Of a stretch of DNA of 17,712 nt, positions 1 through 6,490 are shown piece after piece. Below the pieces are notes generated by a model. It saw only the letters and a program-made list of their open reading frames with translations. It searched no databases and had not been told where the DNA came from. Each line of letters opens with the position of its first letter. The first letter of the stretch is position 1. This DNA is from Candidatus Falkowiibacteriota bacterium (lineage in GTDB: Bacteria; Patescibacteriota; Patescibacteriia; UBA2591; JABMQE01): contig JABMQE010000069.1 in NCBI GenBank assembly GCA_013203415.1, positions 1 through 17,712 on the forward strand. The letters run 5' to 3'. The position numbers and the translations under genes were made by a program.

Positions 1-14
1 ATATTTTTTTATTT

Positions 15-1289
15 TTATTTCTTTTGCCACTGCTTGTCCTGACGAACAAGAAGTTCTTCTGCACGCAGGGGTTCGGCCATAAGCTCTTTTACAATCCGTT
101 CCATGCGAGAGCCCTGGGAGCCCTTGATTAGGAGGAGGTCGTTCTTTTTTAGGCGGTCTTGGACAAAAAGGCCGGCTGCTTTGGTATCGCTAAAAGCGAA
201 AATATGATCTTTGTCCATGCCGACACGGCGGGCGCCGCGGCTAATATCACGACTTAGCTCGCCAACCACAACAAGATAGTTTATGCCGGCTCTGGCAATT
301 TCGCGGCCAAGGCGGCGATGCTCTTCTTCGGCTATCTTGCCAAGCTCCAGCATATCCCCCATTATCGCCCATTTGCTGCCTTTTGATTTTAGCTTAACCA
401 AAGTTTCTGTAGCGGCTATGGCGGCCAAAGGAGAAGAGTTATAGGTATCATCAATAATTTGGGAATGTTTTATACCTTTTAGCAGGTTCATGCGGCCAGG
501 CAGGATTTTATAATTTTTTAGGCTTTCGGATATATGGACTAATGTGACGCCATAAGCAACGCCAACACTGGCGGCGGCCAAGGCGGCATAAATTTGATGA
601 GTGCCTAAGGCCTTTGGCAGGGCGGCTGGGACAACGCTTGAGTTGGTTGCTAATTTGAAAGTGATGCCTGAATCACCCGTAAATTTAACTTCTTTGGCAG
701 TAACATCGACTTTGGGATTTAGGCCGTAGGTTAAAATTTTTGATTTTATGTCTTGCTTTAATTCTTCGCTTGAGGAATCATCATTATTAATAATAGACCA
801 GCCATTGGGACGGACGGCTAAAAGCAGGGACTTTTTTTCGGCCAGGACGTTTTCTATGGTTTTGAAAAATTCTAAATGGGTAGGGCTTACGGCTGTAACG
901 ATGCCTATTTTAAGAAGTTTTGGGGGAATGATTTTTAATAAGTATTTGATATCGCCCGGCTTATCGGCACCCATTTCTAAAATAAGAATTTCCGGATATT
1001 TGCGGGAGCCGATAGTTGCCAAGAAAAAACCCTTGATTAAAACAGCCAGCCAGCCAATGGGAGATTTTCCATGGGAGCGGGAGCCAAGAATGGAAAGAGG
1101 AAGGCCGATTTCGTTATTATAATTTTTTTCGCTTTTGCGGACCAGATAATTTTTATATAGAACAGCAAAAACCGCCTCTTTAACCGAGGATTTACCAACA
1201 CTGCCTGTGATTGCGATGATGTCGGGCTGGTGGCGAAGAAGTGTGGTGTGAGCAAGGAATCTTAATATGTTGTGTAAGACAGAGCGCAT
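15..1289 (-). CDS. murF: UDP-N-acetylmuramoyl-tripeptide--D-alanyl-D-alanine ligase
   Basis: This cytoplasmic Mur ligase adds D-Ala-D-Ala to the UDP-MurNAc tripeptide, the last soluble step of peptidoglycan precursor synthesis. The 424-residue product has the Mur-ligase P-loop ITGSVGKSSVKEA (27-39), where the usual GKT/S lysine is kept. It also has the substrate-side YNNEIGLPLSIL (57-68), EMGA (105-108), DDTYNSSP (280-287, the MurF IDDxYNANP motif) and GDMLELG (311-317). Length is slightly below the usual 450 or so. It is the last gene of the dcw run in this window; the preceding gene is the small IVP-like ORF, which separates it from ftsI. The start is an ATG at 1287-1289. The stop lies 14 bases from the window edge, so the gene is complete. 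Confidence 0.95.
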   Translation of the reverse strand: MRSVLHNILRFLAHTTLLRHQPDIIAITGSVGKSSVKEAVFAVLYKNYLVRKSEKNYNNEIGLPLSILGSRSHGKSPIGWLAVLIKGFFLATIGSRKYPEILILEMGADKPGDIKYLLKIIPPKLLKIGIVTAVSPTHLEFFKTIENVLAEKKSLLLAVRPNGWSIINNDDSSSEELKQDIKSKILTYGLNPKVDVTAKEVKFTGDSGITFKLATNSSVVPAALPKALGTHQIYAALAAASVGVAYGVTLVHISESLKNYKILPGRMNLLKGIKHSQIIDDTYNSSPLAAIAATETLVKLKSKGSKWAIMGDMLELGKIAEEEHRRLGREIARAGINYLVVVGELSRDISRGARRVGMDKDHIFAFSDTKAAGLFVQDRLKKNDLLLIKGSQGSRMERIVKELMAEPLRAEELLVRQDKQWQKK

Positions 1290-1299
1290 GTTGTTTGCT

Positions 1300-1332
1300 G
1301 TTATACGTTATGGGTTATACGTTATACGTTAT
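1300..1332. repeat. GTTATACGTTAT-type repeat array, left flank of IVP gene
   Basis: About three units of GTTATACGTTA(T) in tandem, read on the plus strand. The matching array at 1722-1752 is in inverted orientation on the other side of the small gene. The IVP stop codon (1329-1331) falls inside it. Confidence 0.7.
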
Positions 1333-1703
1333 TTATTTTTTATTCTATCATTGGTGCTAGCAATTAAACCATTAAGTTTCGCTTGTACTTTATCAACTTG
1401 TTTTAAGAATTTGTTTAATGTTTCTTCATTTATATATCCATTATCAAAACTTATATATAAATCGCTTCTAACCTCCTCGAGGCAACCCATTGCTACGCCA
1501 TAGAATTTTAGACTTTCTTTATAAAAGTATCTGCCAAAACCCTCGGCAATATTTGCTACTGTTCCCCTGGCGCTTTCTCTTAAGTGTTTTTTAATGTTCC
1601 ATTCCTCTGTTTTTGGAAAAACCCTGATAATAATATAAACACCCCGACATAATTTTCTTGCTTCTTGCCAAACCTCTAAATCAACCAACTTTTTGATTGT
1701 CAT
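1329..1703 (-). CDS. Four-helix-bundle protein, 23S rRNA intervening-sequence (S23/IVP) family
   Basis: A 124-residue protein of the four-helix-bundle family first found encoded inside 23S rRNA intervening sequences. The family pattern is clear: DLEVWQEARKL near the N-terminus, then ESARGTVANIAEGFGR (residues 43-58), KESLKFYGVAMGCLEEVRSDL and a C-terminal helix. The biochemical role of these proteins is not settled; relatives include the Avd accessory proteins of diversity-generating retroelements. No reverse transcriptase or rRNA is nearby. The gene sits between ftsI and murF and interrupts the dcw cluster. It is bracketed by inverted arrays of a GTTATACGTTAT-type repeat, and its own stop codon lies inside the left array, which suggests it arrived as a cassette. 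Confidence 0.85.
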   Translation of the reverse strand: MTIKKLVDLEVWQEARKLCRGVYIIIRVFPKTEEWNIKKHLRESARGTVANIAEGFGRYFYKESLKFYGVAMGCLEEVRSDLYISFDNGYINEETLNKFLKQVDKVQAKLNGLIASTNDRIKNK

Positions 1704-1721
1704 TTTTTATTTTTAACTTTA

Positions 1722-1752
1722 AACGTATAACTTATAACGTATAACTTATAAC
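1722..1752. repeat. Inverted partner repeat array, right flank of IVP gene
   Basis: The plus strand reads as alternating AACGTATAAC and TTATAAC units. Its reverse complement is a GTTATAAGTTATACG series matching the left array at 1300-1332 with A/C differences. Together the two arrays form long, imperfect inverted repeats around the IVP gene. Confidence 0.65.
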
Positions 1753-1758
1753 AACGCG

Positions 1759-3495
1759 TCATCCCTCATCCGGCGGGATTTCGTAGTAATTTAGAATAAA
1801 TTTGGCGATTTTACCGAATATGGGGCCAGTGGAGTCGGCGGCATAGCTGACGTTTTTTACGTGGTCGAGCTTAACAATAGCAAGAAAACGAGGATTGTCA
1901 ACCGGAGCAAAACCAACAAAAGAATGGATGGTTAAATCGGAATAGCCGCGGGCGTCTTTTTTTGGAACAAGGGCAGTGCCGGTTTTGCCGCCAACATAAT
2001 AGCCCGTAACACCAGCTTTTCCGGCATGGCCGTTTCTGATGACCGAAACCAGAATAGCGCTTAGGTTGCTGGCGGTTTTTGCGCTTAGAACGCGGCCTAG
2101 GGATTTTGGCTCGGTTTTGGTTTTAGAGCCATCGGGATTTATAGTTTCGGCGATTATATAGGGTTTAACCAAGATGCCACCATTGGCGATGGCTGTATAG
2201 GCAGTAAGCATTTGCAAGGGAGTAGCAGTAATGCCATGGCCGTACGAGGCAGTAGCGGCATAGATTTCACCCCTTTTATCCAGGGAGCTAATATCGCCGG
2301 GGCTTTCCGGGGAGAGGCTTATGCCTGTTGGCTTGCCAAAATTAAATTTTTTAACATAGTCGGTAAAAACTTCCTGACCGGCCTGGCGCATGGCAAAAAT
2401 GGCACCGGTATTTAAGGACTCTTCTAAAACCTGAATCATGTTGCGGATGCCATGAGCTTTTTGGTCGGAATTTCTTAAGGTATAAACATCGATTTTGACT
2501 TCGCCAGTATCGTCGTAGGTTGTTTCGGGAGTTACACTTAAGCTATCCAAGGCCGCGGCCATGGTTATCGGCTTAAAAATAGAGCCCGGCTCGTAGCTTT
2601 CGGCAACTACCTGATTTTTATAAACATTAATATCTTCGACTTTGGAATAATTATTTGGGTCGAAATCTGGATAACCGCAAAGCGCCAAAATAGCGCCGGT
2701 CTTTGGATCCATAATAGCTATGCTGCCGGAATCGGCCCCGTATTTTTCCACTCCTTCTTTTAGGGCGAAGCAGGCATTAAACTGGATGGCGTTATCTATT
2801 GTTAAAACAAGATGGGAACCGGGGATTGCCTCTTTAACAATATCTTTTTTAGAGGTAGGAATCCAGTTGCCCAAGGTATCGGTTTCTAACGAGAGCTTTC
2901 CTTCCTGGCCGGCTAGAATCTCTTCGGCCGCGCCTTCCAGGCCGTACTGCCCTACCCGCCTGTTTTCGTCAAAGCCCAAAAAACCTGTTAGGTGGCCATA
3001 TATGTTTGCTTCGGGATAAAGACGAAAATCCTGCGGCACAAAGCCAAGGCCAGGGCTTTCTAGGGCTTTAACCTGGGCGACCTGTTCGTCGGTGGCGTAT
3101 TTTAGAACAGGTTCGTAGGGATCGTCTTCTTTTATAAATTTGGCTTTTAGCTCCTCCTCGTTAAGATTTAGGATTTGGGCGACTTCACGGCTTAGCTTTA
3201 CGGGATTAGTTATTTTTTCCGGAATAGCATAAATTTCGTGGCGCTTTTCGTTGGTGGCGATTGGATAAAGATTGTTGTTTATATTATAATCATTTCTTTT
3301 TATAAAAATCTGGCCGCGGGTGGGATTTAGATTTTGGTAAATTTTATGCTGGCCAGAGGCAAGAGCAGTATAAACCTCGCCGCGGACCACCTGAATATTA
3401 AAGAGCTGGAGGACTAAAAAACACCCCAAAATAAAAATAACTATGGCGAGAGCAGAAATACGATCGAGCTTGAATTTCTTTCTTTCGGAAACCAT
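1759..3495 (-). CDS. ftsI: Peptidoglycan transpeptidase, FtsI/PBP2-type class B penicillin-binding protein
   Basis: This septal DD-transpeptidase is anchored in the inner membrane and cross-links peptidoglycan during division. The 578-residue protein has one N-terminal signal anchor (about 13-34), a dimerisation/pedestal domain with the class B motif RGQIF (60-64), and the transpeptidase domain with all three catalytic motifs. These are SIFK (305-308, nucleophile Ser305), SLN (360-362) and KTG (504-506). The gene follows ftsL by 33 bases in the usual dcw order. Start ATG is at 3493-3495. Nothing in the sequence suggests loss of function. In CPR genomes a single such enzyme usually serves division. 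Confidence 0.95.
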   Translation of the reverse strand: MVSERKKFKLDRISALAIVIFILGCFLVLQLFNIQVVRGEVYTALASGQHKIYQNLNPTRGQIFIKRNDYNINNNLYPIATNEKRHEIYAIPEKITNPVKLSREVAQILNLNEEELKAKFIKEDDPYEPVLKYATDEQVAQVKALESPGLGFVPQDFRLYPEANIYGHLTGFLGFDENRRVGQYGLEGAAEEILAGQEGKLSLETDTLGNWIPTSKKDIVKEAIPGSHLVLTIDNAIQFNACFALKEGVEKYGADSGSIAIMDPKTGAILALCGYPDFDPNNYSKVEDINVYKNQVVAESYEPGSIFKPITMAAALDSLSVTPETTYDDTGEVKIDVYTLRNSDQKAHGIRNMIQVLEESLNTGAIFAMRQAGQEVFTDYVKKFNFGKPTGISLSPESPGDISSLDKRGEIYAATASYGHGITATPLQMLTAYTAIANGGILVKPYIIAETINPDGSKTKTEPKSLGRVLSAKTASNLSAILVSVIRNGHAGKAGVTGYYVGGKTGTALVPKKDARGYSDLTIHSFVGFAPVDNPRFLAIVKLDHVKNVSYAADSTGPIFGKIAKFILNYYEIPPDEG

Positions 3496-3528
3496 ACTAT
3501 TTATATTACCCCATTTTTTAAATTGTAC

Positions 3529-3888
3529 TTATTTTACAGAAGCGATAGCTACATCATTATTGCCAATATATTTAATATTGTCAACTTCCACTAAGCCCAA
3601 TGCTTCGGCCTCTTTTTTAATTTTTGAGATTGCTTGGAGTTTGGCGGTTTTAATTTCCAGCTTTTCGTTAACCAATTTTAACTCGCCTGCTCTATCTTCT
3701 AATTCCCGGAGTTTGTAGCCGGTTTTTGTAATACCATTGACCTGGAATAAATAAACGCCAAATATCAAGATAACAATAATACAAATAGCAAGGCTATAGC
3801 GGGTATAGGGACAATCGTCTTTTATTTTTTTGGCCTTGTTGCTGGAATAGCAATATTTTCGCCTAAACAAGCGGTGGAATTTAGACAC
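3529..3888 (-). CDS. ftsL: FtsL-like septum protein
   Basis: A small bitopic protein of 119 residues. It has a basic N-terminus (about 1-30, many Lys/Arg), one membrane span (about 32-49, SLAICIIVILIFGVYLFQV) and a C-terminal coiled coil rich in Lys, Glu and Leu (about 58-100). This layout and its position between rsmH and ftsI are those of FtsL, which with FtsB/FtsQ activates FtsI and FtsW. Sequence identity within the family is very low, so the call rests mostly on topology and synteny. Confidence 0.75.
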   Translation of the reverse strand: MSKFHRLFRRKYCYSSNKAKKIKDDCPYTRYSLAICIIVILIFGVYLFQVNGITKTGYKLRELEDRAGELKLVNEKLEIKTAKLQAISKIKKEAEALGLVEVDNIKYIGNNDVAIASVK

Positions 3889-3914
3889 TTTTTTATTTAT
3901 TATTTAGTTATTTA

Positions 3915-4919
3915 TTATTTATTATTCTTTTTTTCTACTACCCGGAACTTGGCAGAGCGAGAGCGTGGATTATCTTTAACTTCTTGAGCTGCTGGGGTTA
4001 TTGGTTTTTTGGTTATGATTTTTAGAGCCGCCTCGTGGCCGCAGCGGCAGATGGGAAAAGCAGGCGGACAAAGGCAATCGCGGGATTCATGGACAAAAAA
4101 CTGCTTAACAATTCTATCTTCCAAGCTATGGAAGGAAATTATTCCCAGCCGGCCACCGGGCTCCAGAACTCTAACGCATTGAGGTAAAATTTGTTTTAAG
4201 TTTTTGAGTTCGTTGTTTGTTTCAATGCGCAGGGCCTGGAAAACCCTGGTGGCTGGATGTATACTCCGCTTTTGACATACAGAGCGGAGCTTGCCTGACC
4301 CCTTTGAAAAGCCAGACTTTTTGTTATTTTTTTGACCCACGACTATTTTAGAAAGTTCGAAAGTGGTGTTAATCGGCTGAATCTTGCGGGCTCTAACAAT
4401 GGCCTTGGCGATTTTTTTGGCATTCGGCTCTTCGCCGTATTGTTTGAAAATGCGGGTAAGCTCCCCTTCTGGCCAGGTATTAATAATGTCCTTGGCTGTA
4501 ATAATCCGTCTTCCGTCTTCTGTCTCCTGTTTTCTTGTGAACCTCATGTCTAGCTCTTCTTCTTTTCGAAAAGAGAAGCCGCGGTTAGGGGACGTAAGCT
4601 GAGCTTGTGAAAAGCCAAGGTCGAGAAGAATACCGTTAATTGGATGATGATTAAATTTTCCATGGATTATTTTTTCTAAATCCTTGTAGTTAGCATTTAC
4701 AACAACAAGGTTTGGAATTTTTTTTGATTTAACGTGTTTGATTGATTCCTCGTCTAGATCGATGCCAAGGACTTGGCCAAGCGGTAAAACTTTTTTTGCT
4801 AACTCTTCCGCATGGCCGGCTCCGCCTAAAGTACAATCAATAAAATTTTGACCAGGGACAGGGTTTAAGTATTTTATCACCTCCTTTTTTAGAACTGATG
4901 TGTGGTGATACATTTTCAA
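3915..4919 (-). CDS. rsmH: 16S rRNA (cytosine1402-N4)-methyltransferase
   Basis: RsmH (MraW) N4-methylates C1402 of 16S rRNA in the decoding centre using S-adenosylmethionine. The 334-residue protein shows HHTSVLKKEV (5-14), the SAM motif FIDCTLGGAGHAEEL (26-40), GIDLDEES (52-59), LLDLGFSQAQL (98-108), RGFSF, HPATRVFQALRIETN (221-235) and the C-terminal EPGGRLGIISFHSLEDRIVKQF region, all diagnostic. Two extra stretches are unusual. One is about ten charged residues after DMRFT (about 129-138). The other is about 18 residues just before HPATR (about 197-219) and is encoded by a hairpin-containing segment. The start could be Met1 or Met3; neither has a clear Shine-Dalgarno. Confidence 0.95.
   Translation of the reverse strand: MKMYHHTSVLKKEVIKYLNPVPGQNFIDCTLGGAGHAEELAKKVLPLGQVLGIDLDEESIKHVKSKKIPNLVVVNANYKDLEKIIHGKFNHHPINGILLDLGFSQAQLTSPNRGFSFRKEEELDMRFTRKQETEDGRRIITAKDIINTWPEGELTRIFKQYGEEPNAKKIAKAIVRARKIQPINTTFELSKIVVGQKNNKKSGFSKGSGKLRSVCQKRSIHPATRVFQALRIETNNELKNLKQILPQCVRVLEPGGRLGIISFHSLEDRIVKQFFVHESRDCLCPPAFPICRCGHEAALKIITKKPITPAAQEVKDNPRSRSAKFRVVEKKNNK
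4263..4334 (-). repeat. In-frame palindromic insertion inside rsmH
   Basis: This segment encodes about residues 196-219 of RsmH, basic and serine/glycine rich, between the LSKIVV strand and HPATR, where RsmH proteins normally have only a few residues. The DNA contains a 7-bp stem, CTCCGCT (4264-4270) with AGCGGAG (4283-4289), with a 12-base loop. It looks like a small palindromic element tolerated in a surface loop. That it is mobile is inference. Confidence 0.45.
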
Positions 4920-5018
4920 AATTAAATATGAAATATAAAATATGAAAAATACAAACTATAAAATGAAAAAATTTTTATTTTTAATATGTGTTTTTTGTAT
5001 TTTATACTTTATTTTGAG
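4920..5018. repeat. A/T-rich quasi-palindromic spacer between mraZ and rsmH
   Basis: This spacer of about 100 bases is nearly all A/T. Its left part repeats AAATAT(G)AAA-like words and its right part repeats the complementary TTTTGTATTTTATA-like words, so it could form a loose stem. There is no Shine-Dalgarno before rsmH and no terminator. I see nothing else in it. Confidence 0.4.
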
Positions 5019-5450
5019 CTATACTCCAAGTTCTCCGAGTGTCTCTGCGATATCGCCGGAGTTTTCCTCGGTGTTCTTTTTATAATTTTCCCAAGTTTCA
5101 AAATCCCAGATTTCCAAACGGCCGTAAAGACCGGTGACTACGACTTTCTTTTTTAGGTCGGCATATTTTTTTAAGTATTAGGGAACAAGAACCCGGCCTT
5201 GGCTATCGAGCTCGGAATCCATAGCACCGGCAAGCATAAGGCGGGAAAAAGCGCGGGAGTTGGTTTGGCTTATGGGTAGGGCGGAAAGTTTTAGGGCGAG
5301 CTTTTCCCATTCGGCTTGGGGATAGAGAAACAAACAGTTATCTAAACCACGGGTGATGACAACACCCTTGGCGAGGTCTTTTCTGAACTTTACAGGAATT
5401 GCCAGACGACTTTTATCATCTATATTATGTTTATATTCTCCGATGAACAT
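5019..5450 (-). pseudogene. mraZ: mraZ interrupted by an in-frame TAA codon
   Basis: MraZ is the dcw-cluster transcriptional regulator, built of two AbrB-like DSxGRxxxP repeats that form a DNA-binding ring. From ATG 5448-5450 the product reads MFIGEYKHNIDDKSRLAIP, the classic N-terminus. It continues for 90 residues to the second repeat motif DSQGRVLVP, where a TAA (5178-5180) occurs. In the same frame after it come YLKKYADLKKKVVVTGLYG and RLEIWDFETWENYKK, the normal second half of MraZ, to a TAG at 5019-5021. The total of 143 codons fits the usual family size. A longer upstream start (5519) is rejected because it would lie within the promoter. The stop could be a real nonsense mutation, a readthrough site or a sequencing error. 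A truncated product would lack most of the second domain. Confidence 0.88.
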
Positions 5451-5470
5451 GAGGTTCAAATCATTATTAG

Positions 5471-5479
5471 TTATCCACA
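5471..5479 (+). promoter_or_regulatory. DnaA box 1 (TTATCCACA)
   Basis: Exact match to the DnaA consensus TTATNCACA, overlapping the third MraZ box in the mraZ 5' UTR. Confidence 0.6.
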
Positions 5480-5498
5480 ATTCCCCACTTTCTTCCAC
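5474..5498 (-). promoter_or_regulatory. MraZ operator, three phased GTGGR boxes
   Basis: On the minus strand GTGGA (5494-5498), GTGGG (5484-5488) and GTGGA (5474-5478) are each separated by 5 bases, a 10-bp period, just downstream of the predicted transcription start. MraZ is known to bind tandem TGGG/GTGG-type repeats with 5-base spacers in front of its own gene. Another GTGGG lies at 5515-5519 between -35 and -10. Confidence 0.75.
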
Positions 5499-5507
5499 AT
5501 TGATTTT

Positions 5508-5536
5508 ATTATACCCCACAACATAACACTGGTCAA
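5508..5536 (-). promoter_or_regulatory. mraZ/dcw promoter
   Basis: On the minus strand, -35 TTGACC (5531-5536) and -10 TATAAT (5508-5513) are separated by exactly 17 bases. Transcription should start near 5501, about 50 bases before the mraZ ATG. Confidence 0.85.
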
Positions 5537-5599
5537 ACCTTTTTACCCACTTTATAATTGGCTAATTTTAGGTAAAAATATTGATTGCTGGGGGTAGAG

Positions 5600-5608
5600 T
5601 GTGGATAA
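5600..5608 (-). promoter_or_regulatory. DnaA box 2 (TGTGGATAA on plus strand)
   Basis: Exact consensus DnaA 9-mer on the minus strand, just upstream of the -35 of the plus-strand promoter at 5617. Confidence 0.6.
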
Positions 5609-5616
5609 GATTTAAT

Positions 5617-5645
5617 TTGACTAAAAAATATGAAAGGAGTATTAT
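5617..5645 (+). promoter_or_regulatory. Promoter of the plus-strand island genes
   Basis: TTGACT (5617-5622), a 17-base spacer and TATTAT (5640-5645). It diverges from the mraZ promoter and precedes the first small HTH gene by about 40 bases. Confidence 0.7.
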
Positions 5646-5654
5646 GGGTTATAT

Positions 5655-5663
5655 TGTGGATAA
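5655..5663 (-). promoter_or_regulatory. DnaA box 3 (TGTGGATAA on plus strand)
   Basis: Exact consensus DnaA 9-mer at the expected transcription start of the plus-strand promoter 5617-5645. Confidence 0.6.
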
Positions 5664-5692
5664 CTCACGATAGGCCAAAGGAGAGGTTGATC

Positions 5693-5902
5693 ATGAATGA
5701 AAAATATATAGAGCTGATAAAACGGATGGCGCGGATTCATAATACCAATAATGGTGCTTGCCAGTCGCTGGGTATGAATCTCCGCAGATTTAAGCGGATC
5801 TGCCTTGAACTTGGGATTGAAACGCCGACCGAGAGAAACAGGAGAGTAGAAAGAGAGGAACAGGAGTTTCTTGCGCAACTGGCGCTGGAGAAAAAACCAT
5901 AA
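5693..5902 (+). CDS. Small Fis-like helix-turn-helix protein A
   Basis: A 69-residue basic protein. The start chosen is ATG 5693, because AAGGAGAGG sits just before it; a longer in-frame start at 5630 would fall in the promoter. Residues about 17-45 (TNNGACQSLGMNLRRFKRIC, then LELGIETP) look like the Fis/NtrC-type HTH, where A..LG starts the turn and a basic recognition helix follows. The C-terminal third is a charged helix. It shares the pattern AR..xTN..A..LG....F.R.C.E..IETP.ER.R with the next gene, so the two are paralogues. The expected role is DNA binding; the target is unknown. It is first in a plus-strand run and GC-rich relative to the flanks. Confidence 0.75.
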   Translation: MNEKYIELIKRMARIHNTNNGACQSLGMNLRRFKRICLELGIETPTERNRRVEREEQEFLAQLALEKKP

Positions 5903-5906
5903 CTGT

Positions 5907-6134
5907 GAGGGAGGTGACCCCGCACCAAAGCCCGACAATGTTTGATGCAAGGTACTGTCTACTGCACGGAGACGCCTCCCACCTACGCCGAGGCTTCGGC
6001 GGGCAGGTCGGCTTTGTTCGGATAAAAAGCACCTTTTTTGCGGAGGCTTGATGCGGGGCGAGAGTCGGACTTGGCAGTGCCTGTATGACTTTCAATAATT
6101 TATGTTTTGACTCTAATCTCATCGAAGGAGGTGA
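5907..6134 (+). ncRNA. Leader RNA with predicted pseudoknot, copy 1
   Basis: This untranslated stretch before HTH gene B is homologous to 14455-14655. Block 1 (5918-5925, CCCCGCAC) can pair with TGCGGGG (6052-6058). Block 2 (CCGAC, 5932-5936) can pair with GTCGG (6064-6068). The order 1-2-1'-2' is that of a pseudoknot. A third pairing is AGGTACTGTC (5950-5959) with GGCAGTGCCT (6073-6082), ten pairs including two G-U. The junctions AAAGC and CGAGA and the 3' word TATGACTTT are identical in both copies. The linker, about 100 bases with a CGCCGAGGCTTCGGCG hairpin, is not conserved. It ends in the Shine-Dalgarno AAGGAGGTGA (6125-6134), so a cis-regulatory role on translation is likely. I do not recognise the family. 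Confidence 0.65.
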
Positions 6135-6142
6135 AGGCGCAG

Positions 6143-6391
6143 ATGAGAAAGACGCCGGCCCCGAAGTGGGAAGTTGAACGAGTGGCAAGGATGTATGACA
6201 CGAACAAAGAGGCGGCAAGGGCTTTGGGCGTTACTCCCCTCACCTTTGTACGGCTGTGTAAGGAATATGATATTGAGACGCCGTGGGAAAGGCGGAGGAA
6301 GAGGGCGGCAGCGCAAAGAGAACTGACAGAAAATCGCAGAGAGGAGGATGAGTTTAAGCATGAGACGACGTTTCAGCGTCCCATTAAATAA
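6143..6391 (+). CDS. Small Fis-like helix-turn-helix protein B
   Basis: An 82-residue basic protein, paralogous to the gene at 5693. Start ATG 6143 is set by AAGGAGGTGA nine bases upstream; the longer frame from 6107 has no ribosome site. Residues about 11-45 (VERVARMYDTNKEAARALGV then TPLTFVRLCKEYDIETP) match a Fis/NtrC-type HTH: EAARALGV as the first helix and turn, TPLTFVRLCKEY as the recognition helix. A strongly charged Arg/Glu helix follows. It is translated behind the pseudoknotted leader. Function is unknown beyond probable DNA binding; it could regulate the pilin gene downstream or the element itself. Confidence 0.75.
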   Translation: MRKTPAPKWEVERVARMYDTNKEAARALGVTPLTFVRLCKEYDIETPWERRRKRAAAQRELTENRREEDEFKHETTFQRPIK

Positions 6392-6490
6392 AGAAGTAAG
6401 ACAACAGGATTGGAGGTGATAAGCAGGTAATCTGCAGGAGATGTAGTTGAGCTTGAAGGGCAGTATCACTCGAGGACGAGGAGGTGCGTT

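Noticed and set aside
1329..1703. Diversity-generating retroelement accessory gene (avd)
   Set aside because: The fold family is related, but there is no reverse transcriptase, template repeat or variable repeat nearby.
1300..1752. CRISPR array or transposon with a transposase
   Set aside because: Units are too short and there are no unique spacers; the enclosed gene is of the IVP family, not a transposase.
5471..5663. Chromosomal origin of replication
   Set aside because: Only three DnaA boxes, no dnaA or dnaN nearby, and minus-strand housekeeping genes on both sides. Regulation by DnaA is the simpler reading.
5693..6391. Reading the two small ORFs as random frames
   Set aside because: They have strong ribosome sites and share a specific motif and length pattern, so they were kept as genes.
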